Source: Nostoc sp. C052 (GTDB lineage: Bacteria; Cyanobacteriota; Cyanobacteriia; Cyanobacteriales; Nostocaceae). Taken from it: 64,000 nt of DNA. The notes below the pieces were generated by a model. It made no database searches. It had not been told where the DNA came from and saw only the letters and a program-made list of their open reading frames with translations. Shown here one piece after another: positions 51,165 to 59,717 of this stretch. Numbering within the stretch: position 1 is the first letter of the stretch; every line of letters begins with the position of its first letter. Where the stretch lies: positions 6,147,501 to 6,211,500 of the forward strand of contig NZ_CP040272.1 of NCBI RefSeq assembly GCF_013393905.1. The letters are read 5' to 3'. The translations under genes and the position numbers were made by a program.

Positions 51165-52184
51165 ATGAATTTACCCGCAGCTAGCCGTCTCCAATTCACT
51201 CCCGATTTAAACATCTGCCGCATTTTAAATGGTATGTGGCAAGTATCTGGCGCACACGGAAAGATTAATCCCCAAGCTGCCATTGAGACTATGTTTCAAT
51301 ATTTAGATGCAGGCTTTACTACTTGGGATTTAGCAGATCATTATGGCCCCGCAGAAGATTTTATTGGTGAGTTTCGCTGTCAACTAATTGATACTCGTGG
51401 AAAAGATGCTTTATCTCAGGTACAAGCCTTTACAAAATGGGTACCTCGTCCAGGCAAAATGACGAAAAAACTCGTCGAGGACAATATTGATATTTCCCTG
51501 AGAAGAATGAATGTGCAATCGTTAGATTTGATGCAGTTTCATTGGTGGGAATATCAGGATAAAAATTATCTGGATGCCCTCAAATATATGGCAGAGCTTC
51601 AGACTGAGGGTAAAATTAAGCATCTAGGTTTAACTAATTTTGACACAGAAAACTTAAAGATTATTACCGAAGCAGGGATCAAAATCGTTTCTAACCAAGT
51701 GCAATTTTCCCTGATTGACCGCCGTCCTGAAGTTAATATGGTGGAGTTTTGTCAACAGCATGACATCAAGCTTTTTACTTACGGGACACTATGCGGCGGT
51801 TTGTTATCAGAAAACTATTTGGGGAAATCGGAACCGCGAGGATTTGATCTCTCTACTGCTAGTTTGAAAAAATATAAAAATATGATCGATGCTTGGGGTG
51901 GTTGGCGCTTATTTCAAGAATTGCTAGCTATCTTAAAGGAAATTGCTAATAAGCATGGGGTAAGCATTTCTAACGTGGCAGCACGTTACATTTTAGATCA
52001 GCCAACTGTGGCAGGTGTGATAGTTGGTGCCCGACTTGGGGTATCTGAACATATAGAAGATAACGCCAAAGTATTTAGTTTTAGTTTAGATGCAGACGAT
52101 CGCGATCGCATCAGTGCAGTATCTCGCCAATCACGCGATTTGTACCAGCTTATCGGCGATTGCGGCGACGAATATCGGCGATAA
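51165..52184 (+). CDS. Aldo/keto reductase
   Basis: A 340-residue (beta/alpha)8 NADPH-dependent oxidoreductase. The catalytic Asp/Tyr region is GFTTWDLADHYGPAEDFIGE (about 55-74), the Lys region FTKWVPRPG near 100 and the His near QFHWWEYQD (about 128-136). The cofactor region near the end reads AARYILDQPTVAGVIVGARL. The substrate is unknown. An upstream TTG at 51159 is in frame, but ATG 51165 is preferred. STRR repeats supply the 5' side, so no ribosome binding site is visible. The large CHAT gene begins 58 bp downstream. Confidence 0.9.
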   Translation: MNLPAASRLQFTPDLNICRILNGMWQVSGAHGKINPQAAIETMFQYLDAGFTTWDLADHYGPAEDFIGEFRCQLIDTRGKDALSQVQAFTKWVPRPGKMTKKLVEDNIDISLRRMNVQSLDLMQFHWWEYQDKNYLDALKYMAELQTEGKIKHLGLTNFDTENLKIITEAGIKIVSNQVQFSLIDRRPEVNMVEFCQQHDIKLFTYGTLCGGLLSENYLGKSEPRGFDLSTASLKKYKNMIDAWGGWRLFQELLAILKEIANKHGVSISNVAARYILDQPTVAGVIVGARLGVSEHIEDNAKVFSFSLDADDRDRISAVSRQSRDLYQLIGDCGDEYRR

Positions 52185-52242
52185 TTTCAGGAATTGGGTG
52201 ATAATACGGTGAAGGTTACTGTGCAAACCACTGCTGTCAGCC

Positions 52243-55200
52243 ATGCCCCTAAACTTCACCTTCGCCCTCAGTCAACAGCAAACTTTTGAACTGCGCTGTG
52301 ATTATGGCTCACGTCGCCTAGATCAAACTGAGTTGGCAGCACTCATTGATTTGTGTGAGCAAAATTATTATGCTGAAGATGAAGATCGCCTACCATATCT
52401 CACCCAGTTGGGACGGCAACTTTATCAATGGCTGGATGGTAAAGAAGGATGGGTGAGAAGGGCGCTGGATGAGGCCGATGAGCAAACGATTCTTTTAGAT
52501 TTGATTAAAACCAGCGAAGCGCAGGGGTTGAACCCAGAAACAGAAAGGGTAGCGCTGGGATTGGCACATTTACCCTGGGAATTGCTGCATGATGGTGCAG
52601 GGTTCTTACTGCAACGTCAAAATATTTCTGTCTTACCAGTGCGTTCTGTGCAGCAGCGTCAAACCCCATTAATTGGTGTGCAAAATCGCCCCTTGCGGTT
52701 GCTGTTCATGGCGACTTCTCCTGAAGGGATAAAACCAATTCTGAATTATGAGCGGGAAGAAGCGAACATTTTGCAAGCAACTGAAAATCAGCCCTTGGCG
52801 TTGATTGTTGAAGAAAGTGGCTCGGTTGCAGAGTTAAGCAATTTGGTGCAATCCTACCCAGAAGACTATTTTGATGTCTTTCACCTCACCGGACACGGGA
52901 TAATTTACACCCACAAAGATTACGGCTATTTGCTGCCAAAAGGTACAGCATTACGAGACAATACACCTTGCTTCATCACTGAAGATGAAGTGGGGAATAT
53001 CCAACTGACTACCGTCAAGAATTTAGCTGAAGCCTTTCGCGGCCGCTGGCCGCGTGTAACTTTTCTCTCTGGTTGTCATACGGGACAAGTTTCTAACAAG
53101 GGGACAGTACCCTCAATGGCGCAGGCATTGGTGAAAGCAGGGGCGGGTATAGTTTTAGGCTGGGCGCGTCCGGTGTTTGACCGCACGGGTATTGTAGCAG
53201 CACAGGCACTTTATGTAGCTTTAGCGACGGGAGCAACTGTTGAACAGGCTGTCAAAGATGCACAGCAGAAGATGATTGAGGAAATATGCACCGACTGGCA
53301 TCTGTTGCGGATGTATCGAGATACGCGCCCCATTAACCAACTGGTGACACCACTAATCACAAAAAATCGGGAAAAGCTGAAGTTCGCAGCGCCAGAGCAA
53401 GAATTTCTCGATGAGAATAATCAAATTAAGGTTGCTAGTCGGTTTGAATTTGTCGGACGCAGGCGACCTTTGCAACGGTGTCTCAAGGCTTTGCGGGAAA
53501 CCAACAACCAAATAGTCGGCGTGTTTATTGCCGGGATGGGTGGACTAGGTAAGAGTACCCTGGCGGCGCGGTTATGTACGCGGGTGCAGGCGCAGCATCC
53601 TAACTTTGCGCGAGTCGTGTTGATTGGCCCTCTGGATGAGCAAGGTTTGCTCAATAAACTTTCTCATAAATATCAGCGGTTTGCAGATGTGCCCGCACTT
53701 TTGAATAAACCAGAGGTGTCTCTAGAAGGGCGGTTGCAAAACTTTTTTGAAGAAATAGAAAAAATTGACCAACCGTTGCTGTTAGTATTGGATGATTTTG
53801 AGCAAAACATCCCCAAACCTAACATTAAAGATGGCTCACTGCGGATGACGACAGATGCTTACAAAATTTTAGGGGCGATTTGTGCAGCATTGGCAGAAAC
53901 CGGGGCAGAAAGTCGGCTGATTGTCACCTGTCGCTATTTGAAAGCAGACACCTTGCCAGAAAATCATCGCCTGCACTTGGAATCTTTGGCAGGGATGAGT
54001 AGCAATGATATTGATAAAATCTGCTTTTCTTTAGATAAAAAAGTTAAGCAGCAGTTAAGAACTCAGAGGATTATTCACATTGCCGATGGTAATCCCCGGT
54101 TGCTGAAGTGGTTGTTAGAGGTGATTCAGCAACCAGGAATAGCGGCAGATGAATTACTGAATCGGCTAGAAGCGACTGAGCAGAAATTCCGCGAAGATAT
54201 CTTGGCACAAGCTCTGCTGGCTGCTTTGGAACCGGAAGAACAAAAGTTTCTCGCACGGTTGAGTGTGTTTCACTTGCCCGTTACTGTTGAAATTATCAAT
54301 GCCATTTGTCCCTCTGCCTCTTTTCTGCAAAAGCTTATCAGCCTGAGTCTAGTTGAGTCTGCTACCACTTACGCCAACCAATCAGCTAATTATCGGGTGA
54401 CGACAATTTTAGAATCGTTGCTAGAAACAGTATTGAGTGAGGAAGAATGGCAAGCAACGCGACAGCAAGCGGTGAGGAAAATCCATCAAGCTTGGTGGGA
54501 TGAATCTAAGCAAAAAACGGAAGTAGAAGGACTGGAAATTATACGTTTAGGACTACTGGCAAGAGAGCAAGAAATTGCTGTTAGCATTGGAGATAGTATT
54601 GCAAGCTGTTGGGCGAACAATTCCCGGTTTGTGGAAGCTTTAGAGTTATGTCAGCAAATCTTGGCAGTTTTTCAAGACTACCGCATCTTGGAAACAATCG
54701 CTCGTGCGGAAGAGGTTTTGGGTTTTGTGCAAGAGGCTGTTACCCATTATCAGCAAGCTTTAGACCTTTGCCCTGAAGATAAATTACGAAAAAAAGCCAC
54801 TATCCTTAACAAGATGGCTGACATAATAACCCAACAAGAGGAAATCCCAAAAGTGATGGCACTGTGGGAGCAAGATTTAGAAATATGTGAGCAGATTGGG
54901 GGTGTCAAAGGTAAAGCCACTACTCTGAGCAATATGGCAGAGACATTAGCCCAACAAGGAGACATCCGACAAGCAATGATACTGTGGGAGCAAGATTTAG
55001 AAATATGTGAGCAGATTGGCGATGTCAAAGCTAAAGCCACTATCCTCAACAAGATGGTAAAGGTAAGCTTTCAACAAGGGGACATCCCAAAAGCAATGGC
55101 ACTGCGGGAGCAAAACTTAAAAATATTTGAGCAGATTGGCTATGTCAAAGCTAAAGCCACTATCCTCAACAAGATGGTAAAGGTAAGCTTTCAACAAGGG

Positions 55201-56661
55201 GACATCCCAAAAGCGATCGCACTCTGGGAGCAATCCTTGGAAATATCTGAGCAGATTGGCGATGTCAAAGGTAAAGCCGCTACCCTCAACAACATGGCAG
55301 GGGTAATTGCCCAACAAGGGGACATCCCAAAAGCGATCGCACTTTGGGAACAATCCTTGGAACTAAAGGAACAGATTGGCGATGTCAAAGGTAAAGCCAC
55401 TACTCTCAACAACATGGCACAGGTAATCGCCGACCAAAGGGACATACCGAGAGCGATCGCACTTTGGGAGCAATCCTTGGAAATATTTGAGCAGATTGGC
55501 GATGTCAAAGGTAAAGCCGCTACCCTCAACAACATGGCACAGGTATTCGCCCAACAAGGGGACATCCCAAAAGCGATCGCACTCTGGGAGCAATCCTTGG
55601 AAATAAAGGAGCAGATTGGCGATGTCAAAGGGAAAGCTGCTACCCTCAACAACATGGCACTGGTATTCGCCGACCAAGGGGACATCCCAAAAGCGATCGC
55701 ACTCTGGGAGCAATCCTTGGAAATAAAGGAGCAGATTGGCGATGTCAAAGGTAAAGCTGCTACCCTCAACAACATGGCAGGGATATTCGCCCAACAAGGG
55801 GACATACCGAGAGCGATCGCACTCTGGGAGCAAGACTTGGAAATATCTGAGCAGATTGACGATGTCAAAGGTAAAGCCGCTACCCTCAACAACATAGCAG
55901 GGGTATTCGCCCAACAAGGGGATATACCGAAAGCGATCGCACTCTACGAGCAATCCTTGGAAATATCTGAGCAGATTGGCGATGTCAAAGGTAAAGCCAC
56001 TACCCTCAACAACATGGCACAGGTAATCGCCGACCAAGGGGACATACCGAGAGCGATCGCACTCTACGAGCAATCCTTGGAAATATCTGAGCAGATTGGC
56101 GATGTCAAAGGTAAAGCCGCTACCCTCAACAACATGGCAGGGGTATTCGCCCAACAAGGGGACATACCGAGAGCGATCATACTTTTAGAGGAAGTTGTTT
56201 CCACACTTGCACAAATAAGTGCTTATAGTGATTTGGTAACAGTTCTGGGTAATTTAGGCGTAGCAGATGAAAGTAACGGTTTAGTTTACCTAGCTCAAGC
56301 AATCTGGTTGACGCTGAGAATTAAAGCACCTTTAGGAAAAACCATTAGACTTATCCGTGCTTTATATAATAGAGTTCCTCAAGGCGATGAACTAGAAGCT
56401 GTGCTAGGAGCAACGGCAATGTTCTTTTGCAGCCGCCGAGGTGAAGGTCATCCCCAGTTAGAGGAACTTCAGGAGGATAGTTTCAAAATTATATTAGGTG
56501 CGGCAAGTGCCCAAGGAATTGAAACACAGGAAGCTTTCGATACTTGGTTTACCCAGCAACTTGATCCAGAATATTTTCTCCCTCGACTCAATCAACGCCT
56601 AGAAGAAATAGTCGGCGATGGGTGGTTGTTTGACCGCAGTCAAGTTTCAATGGGCGGATAA
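52243..56661 (+). CDS. CHAT protease - STAND NTPase - TPR protein (1472 residues)
   Basis: Residues about 130-350 form a CHAT (caspase-like) domain: HLTGHG carries the histidine (His214 or His218) and FLSGCHTG the catalytic Cys278. Residues about 395-690 form a STAND-type NTPase: Walker A GMGGLGKST (Lys437), LLLVLDDFEQN and a GxP-like loop GNPRLLKWLL. From about residue 827 to 1310 follow twelve 40-residue tetratricopeptide units (GDIPKAIALWEQSLEI then EQIGDVKGKAATLNNMA). The last 160 residues are a non-repetitive helical cap. CHAT-STAND-TPR proteins are suspected self/non-self sensors whose ligand binds the repeats; function here is inferred. No partner toxin is adjacent. Confidence 0.9.
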   Translation: MPLNFTFALSQQQTFELRCDYGSRRLDQTELAALIDLCEQNYYAEDEDRLPYLTQLGRQLYQWLDGKEGWVRRALDEADEQTILLDLIKTSEAQGLNPETERVALGLAHLPWELLHDGAGFLLQRQNISVLPVRSVQQRQTPLIGVQNRPLRLLFMATSPEGIKPILNYEREEANILQATENQPLALIVEESGSVAELSNLVQSYPEDYFDVFHLTGHGIIYTHKDYGYLLPKGTALRDNTPCFITEDEVGNIQLTTVKNLAEAFRGRWPRVTFLSGCHTGQVSNKGTVPSMAQALVKAGAGIVLGWARPVFDRTGIVAAQALYVALATGATVEQAVKDAQQKMIEEICTDWHLLRMYRDTRPINQLVTPLITKNREKLKFAAPEQEFLDENNQIKVASRFEFVGRRRPLQRCLKALRETNNQIVGVFIAGMGGLGKSTLAARLCTRVQAQHPNFARVVLIGPLDEQGLLNKLSHKYQRFADVPALLNKPEVSLEGRLQNFFEEIEKIDQPLLLVLDDFEQNIPKPNIKDGSLRMTTDAYKILGAICAALAETGAESRLIVTCRYLKADTLPENHRLHLESLAGMSSNDIDKICFSLDKKVKQQLRTQRIIHIADGNPRLLKWLLEVIQQPGIAADELLNRLEATEQKFREDILAQALLAALEPEEQKFLARLSVFHLPVTVEIINAICPSASFLQKLISLSLVESATTYANQSANYRVTTILESLLETVLSEEEWQATRQQAVRKIHQAWWDESKQKTEVEGLEIIRLGLLAREQEIAVSIGDSIASCWANNSRFVEALELCQQILAVFQDYRILETIARAEEVLGFVQEAVTHYQQALDLCPEDKLRKKATILNKMADIITQQEEIPKVMALWEQDLEICEQIGGVKGKATTLSNMAETLAQQGDIRQAMILWEQDLEICEQIGDVKAKATILNKMVKVSFQQGDIPKAMALREQNLKIFEQIGYVKAKATILNKMVKVSFQQGDIPKAIALWEQSLEISEQIGDVKGKAATLNNMAGVIAQQGDIPKAIALWEQSLELKEQIGDVKGKATTLNNMAQVIADQRDIPRAIALWEQSLEIFEQIGDVKGKAATLNNMAQVFAQQGDIPKAIALWEQSLEIKEQIGDVKGKAATLNNMALVFADQGDIPKAIALWEQSLEIKEQIGDVKGKAATLNNMAGIFAQQGDIPRAIALWEQDLEISEQIDDVKGKAATLNNIAGVFAQQGDIPKAIALYEQSLEISEQIGDVKGKATTLNNMAQVIADQGDIPRAIALYEQSLEISEQIGDVKGKAATLNNMAGVFAQQGDIPRAIILLEEVVSTLAQISAYSDLVTVLGNLGVADESNGLVYLAQAIWLTLRIKAPLGKTIRLIRALYNRVPQGDELEAVLGATAMFFCSRRGEGHPQLEELQEDSFKIILGAASAQGIETQEAFDTWFTQQLDPEYFLPRLNQRLEEIVGDGWLFDRSQVSMGG
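54721..56200 (+). repeat. 120-bp tandem repeats encoding TPRs, with HIP1 sites at fixed spacing
   Basis: Twelve units of exactly 120 bp plus a partial one. Units from 55201 on are almost identical at DNA level, those before 55081 more divergent, so the array grew recently at its 3' side. Eight units contain GCGATCGC at the same place (55213, 55333, 55453, 55573, 55693, 55813, 55933, 56053). The array also creates long antisense open frames without meaning. Confidence 0.95.
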
Positions 56662-56783
56662 GGGGAGATGGGAGCGATCGCGTTTTTGCTGTGTTGCTGA
56701 GTCTTTAATCTACAAAGCGCGATGTTTTCTCTGTGAGACGCTACCCGTAGCTTGCTTTTCTGTAAGAGTACGATGGGTTGTTG

Positions 56784-56908
56784 CAATACGGTTCGGATAA
56801 GCATTTTGAACTCAGAATAGGGTTTGGGAAAAAGAGAAAATGGTAAGGGTTAAAGGTTTTTTATTCCCCTTTCCCCTTTACCCTTTCCCCTTTAACCGAA
56901 CCGTATTG
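56784..56908. mobile_element. MITE, CAATAC family copy D, with near-perfect 10-bp target duplication
   Basis: CAATACGGTTCGG (56784-56796) and CCGAACCGTATTG (56896-56908) are inverted repeats; the element is 125 bp and AG/CT-rich inside. Flanks TGGGTTGTTG (56774-56783) and TGGGTTGTTC (56909-56918) match at 9 of 10 bases, a target duplication like that of copy C. Confidence 0.88.
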
Positions 56909-57022
56909 TGGGTTGTTCGGTGACGCATTTCTTACCCACCGCTATCTGAAATTAAGTCTCAAGATAGTGTGTACCTCACCATAAAAAACTTAAGCTTGGC
57001 TTATAAGTTTGGGGAAATAGTG

Positions 57023-57220
57023 ATGAATAAAGAAACAGTTCCTAATCAAGCTGAAAAGTCGAATCCAGAAAGTGAGGCATTACAATTAAGTCCAGAGCTA
57101 CTCGACAAAATCAAACACCCTCGGAGAATCGACGATGTTATCCGGGAGCAATCACCAGAAGAACGTAAAAGTAACCCAGCTTTAGTACCAGAAATGATTG
57201 ACGATTCAACTGATGATTGA
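57023..57220 (+). CDS. Small acidic hypothetical protein
   Basis: A 65-residue hydrophilic, acidic protein, MNKETVPNQAEKSNPESEAL followed by LSPELLDKIKHPRRIDDVIR and a C-terminal PEMIDDSTDD. GGGGA lies about 8 nt before ATG 57023, so this start is preferred over the longer frame from 56969, whose extra 18 residues have no support. No family is recognised; disorder is likely in both termini. It stands alone between MITE copy D and repeat-rich DNA. Confidence 0.5.
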   Translation: MNKETVPNQAEKSNPESEALQLSPELLDKIKHPRRIDDVIREQSPEERKSNPALVPEMIDDSTDD

Positions 57221-57720
57221 TTGGGTTTACGAAAGAATAATGGATCTGCACCTGGCGCAAGTCGAATTACCTCCCTTAATCCCCTCTTGGAAAGAAGGGA
57301 AAAGAAATCTAGTTCCCTCTCCTTGACAAGGCTACGGTGTACACACAAGTCTTAAAATTCCCCCTAGTACTTGGTTTCGTCATCGAGCAATAGGATTGTG
57401 CGATCGCTCCGAAAGCCTGTCTGCAACGAACGCGAGTGCGTCTCGTAGAGAGGAGGAACGACGAATGCAAGTGCGTGTCGTAGACAAGCAATCGGTTTAA
57501 CTACGAGATTATGCGATTACTTCGCTTCGCTCGTAATGACAATTTATTGGGTCTAGAAAGCTTGAAACCCTTGCAGATACGACTTGTGTGTACACCGTAG
57601 CCAATACATACGGGGAGGGTTAGGGTGGGGTAAAACCCAGGTTAATCAGCTATTTCAAACTTGTGTGTACACCGTGGCCCCTTAGCAAAGGGAGGGGATT
57701 AAGGGGTGGGGTTTAGGGAC
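57221..57720. repeat. Repeat-rich, gene-free region with recurring GTGTACAC palindrome
   Basis: The phrase GTGTGTACACCGT(A/G)GCC occurs at about 57587 and 57663, inverted at about 57333, and once more at 48189. GTGTACAC is palindromic. Also present are two versions of AGTGCGT(C/G)TCGTAGA (57430 and 57465). No coding sequence is supported. These look like dispersed repeat fragments. Confidence 0.6.
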
Positions 57721-57966
57721 TTACTTTTGCAAGAGACTCCATGAGCGGCGCTCACAAGGAACAATGAAAATATGATACATTTTGCTCAAGCAGTTGGAAC
57801 AAAGGTCGGAAGGACAGTGGTGCTGCGAGCCTGAGCAAGAGACAGACCTAGATTTCCTGCGGCACAAGGAAATGTGACACTTCTCATAAGAGTGGGAAAC
57901 ACGCAAGGCAGAATCATTTTTGAAAGGACATCTGACCAGCTGTGACAATATCAATGGAGGTGAAAT
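57721..57966 (+). ncRNA. Candidate IS110 5' non-coding region, possibly including a bridge RNA
   Basis: This segment directly precedes an IS110-type transposase start. In IS110-group elements, the non-coding DNA upstream of the transposase is the bridge-RNA source. It is about 245 nt, without long open frames, and contains several short self-complementary stretches (for example GACAGTGG...). I could not fold it or identify target- and donor-binding loops by eye. The borders are uncertain. Confidence 0.4.
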
Positions 57967-58119
57967 ATGGAAGTCACCTATATTCATTGTGCGGGATTAG
58001 ATGTCCACAAAAAAACAGCTATTTCTGGTAAATATTTCCTTTTTATTTCTGATATCATTCCCAAATGTAAATCTCGGAAATTTTCAAAACTCCTGACTTC
58101 TAGAAAGATGTTTCTGTAG
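57967..58119 (+). pseudogene. IS110-family transposase, N-terminal remnant
   Basis: ATG 57967 (after AATGGAGGTGAA, a good ribosome binding site) begins MEVTYIHCAGLDVHKKTA, the typical start of IS110-family recombinases, with the first catalytic Asp of the RuvC-like DEDD domain in GLDVHKK. After about 20 residues the similarity ends; the frame continues with unrelated residues to a TAG at 58117-58119. The remaining about 300 codons and the right end are absent. It is inactive by itself. Confidence 0.8.
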
Positions 58120-58203
58120 ATTGCACAATATTCATCCACAAATTTGATGCTGGGTTTGGGGCTTCTTGGCTGTGTTATCGTCCCCTCCTGGCTTTCAGCC
58201 CTT

Positions 58204-58241
58204 CTTTCTTTTGTTACTCTTCCCAGAGTAACAAAAGAAAG
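58204..58241. terminator. Perfect 17-bp hairpin
   Basis: CTTTCTTTTGTTACTCT (58204-58220) and AGAGTAACAAAAGAAAG (58225-58241) pair perfectly around TCCC. It overlaps the end of the toxin remnant on the minus strand. Its weak T-rich flanks make termination possible but not certain. Confidence 0.5.
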
Positions 58242-58309
58242 TTATTATCTGTTGTGAGAAATACATCAGCCTGACTTCTTTCGGCACAGGCGATATGGGT
58301 GGCATCAGA
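58214..58309 (-). pseudogene. PIN-domain (VapC-like) toxin, C-terminal remnant
   Basis: The minus strand encodes SDATHIACAERSQADVF then LTTDNNFLLLLWEE and a stop. DATHIACAE...LTTD is the C-terminal signature of PIN-domain nucleases (VapC type), with the conserved acidic Asp of TTD. An in-frame TAA precedes the fragment, so about 31 residues survive. The antitoxin and the remaining domain are missing. Confidence 0.7.
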
Positions 58310-58598
58310 TTAAGAGCCTCAGTCAAAACAGTAGTTATTGTTACACACGATCGCAAAAAACGCGGATAACATTAGAAAAATCTCACCGAATAAAGAAGGT
58401 GTGGCGAAGCTGTTTATCTTGATGTACTACTAGCAGCAGTCTTCCAAGGTATGACTTTTTAAGCAATTATCCCTTACAGGATAAAACTTAATTACATTTT
58501 GTCTAAAGTATTAGGCAAAAAATTACCCCACAAGGGTGAGAATCTTCTTGACAAAAGTCTGTTATCATGCTTACTAGCAAAAAGTAAAGGAGTTTGCA

Positions 58599-58862
58599 AT
58601 GCATCGACAAATGTGCTGGTTATCTAAGTCTAGTGGCGACGGAGAAAAAATTTTGTATTTGCAGGCAGAACCCAATCAACCTTGGCGTCCCTACACAGCT
58701 TTTGGACACTTGGCAGTCCCAGATTATAAGATACAAGGTGGTTCTCAAGGTTGGGCAACTTATCAAAAACTGATCAAAGCAGGCTGGACACTAGTACCTA
58801 GCGCACGGGCAAACGAGTTTGGTACCAGCAGCTACGCAGAGTCAACAATTCAAAATCAATAA
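58599..58862 (+). CDS. Small conserved hypothetical protein
   Basis: An 87-residue protein rich in aromatic residues: MHRQMCWLSKSSGDGEKILY, then PNQPWRPYTAFGHLAVPDYK, GGSQGWATYQKLIKAGWTLV and a disordered C-terminus. AAGGAG lies six bases before ATG 58599, a very strong ribosome binding site, and the composition is that of a folded protein. No family is recognised by name; similar sequences in Nostoc-type genomes would be expected. It is separated from the Uma2 gene by 124 bp. Confidence 0.72.
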   Translation: MHRQMCWLSKSSGDGEKILYLQAEPNQPWRPYTAFGHLAVPDYKIQGGSQGWATYQKLIKAGWTLVPSARANEFGTSSYAESTIQNQ

Positions 58863-58986
58863 GAGCATTAGGCAGTAGTTATTGTCCTCATCTTCTTTAC
58901 TGCCTCATCTCTTCATTGAATTCATGAATCTGGCGATCGCTCATCTTCCATGTAAAAATGCGGGTAATATCTACAATGTGGCTAAT

Positions 58987-59616
58987 ATGGATACCGTAAT
59001 TACACCACAAAAAATTGAGTTACCACCTGGCGCGGTGTTGAAACTTTTGGGAAACTGGCAAGACTATCAAGTATTGAGTCAGCAACTAGGCGATCGCTCC
59101 TCGCCTCGCATAAAATATCGCCTGGGAGAAATTTTACTGATGGCACCGCTACCAGAGCATGGAAGAGATGCGAGTTTGCTGGCATTGATAGTAATAGCTA
59201 TACTTGACCACTTAAACCGCATATACGAGTCATTTACGCCCATTACCATGAGTTTGCCAGAAATTAGTGGTATTGAGCCAGACTTTTGCTTTTACATTGA
59301 AAATTGCAGAGCCGTAGTAGGCAAAAAAAGGATTGATTGGGAGTCAGATCCACCACCAGATTTAGCAATTGAAATAGATGTCACAAGCTACACCGACATT
59401 AACGATTTTTTGCCATATCGAGTGCCAGAAGTTTGGATATTAAAGAGTAATCGGTTATTAATTTATCGATTGCAGGGAGAAAGTTATGTGCTTACAGAAA
59501 GCAGCTACTTTCCTAACGTCAGAGAACTTGTGCAGCAATGTCTCCAAATGGCCAATGAGCAAACAACAAGTGAAGTCATTAGGTGGTTAAAGAACTTTTT
59601 GCGTGGACAACAGTAG
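58987..59616 (+). CDS. Uma2 family endonuclease-like protein
   Basis: A 209-residue member of the Uma2 (DUF820) family, extremely abundant in cyanobacteria and related to restriction-type PD-(D/E)XK nucleases. The core signature is GIEPDFCFYIENC (metal-binding Asp in PDF), then PPDLAIEIDVTSYTDI (Glu-x-Asp) and YRVPEVWILKSNRLLIYRL. EHGRDASLLALIVIAIL precedes it. ATG 58987 (MDTVITPQKIELPPG) is chosen over an open frame that starts at 58882, because the N-terminus LPPGAVLKL matches the usual beginning. The biological role of these proteins is unknown. Confidence 0.88.
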   Translation: MDTVITPQKIELPPGAVLKLLGNWQDYQVLSQQLGDRSSPRIKYRLGEILLMAPLPEHGRDASLLALIVIAILDHLNRIYESFTPITMSLPEISGIEPDFCFYIENCRAVVGKKRIDWESDPPPDLAIEIDVTSYTDINDFLPYRVPEVWILKSNRLLIYRLQGESYVLTESSYFPNVRELVQQCLQMANEQTTSEVIRWLKNFLRGQQ

Positions 59617-59632
59617 TTAAGAAAAATTGTAG

Positions 59633-59659
59633 GTTGGGTGAAGCAAAGCGCAACCCAAC
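59633..59659. repeat. Hairpin with GTTGGGT arms
   Basis: GTTGGGT (59633-59639) pairs with ACCCAAC (59653-59659). It is the frequent cyanobacterial dispersed phrase GTTGGGTGAAGCAAAGC and lies between two convergent genes, so it could end both transcripts. Confidence 0.5.
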
Positions 59660-59717
59660 AAAGCCATGCACGCAGATGCTTCGGTGCGTTACGCTAACCT
59701 TTAATTACAATTACGAA

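Noticed and set aside
54750..56157. Long minus-strand frames in the TPR array (100, 78, 234 and 264 codons)
   Set aside because: They are antisense shadows of the 120-bp repeat, so the absence of stops is repeated along with the unit.
54721..56200. Regularly spaced repeats that could suggest a CRISPR array
   Set aside because: The period is 120 bp with no unique spacers, and the units encode TPRs in frame.
57721..57987. 88-codon minus-strand frame
   Set aside because: It is antisense to the IS110 left end and has no protein features.
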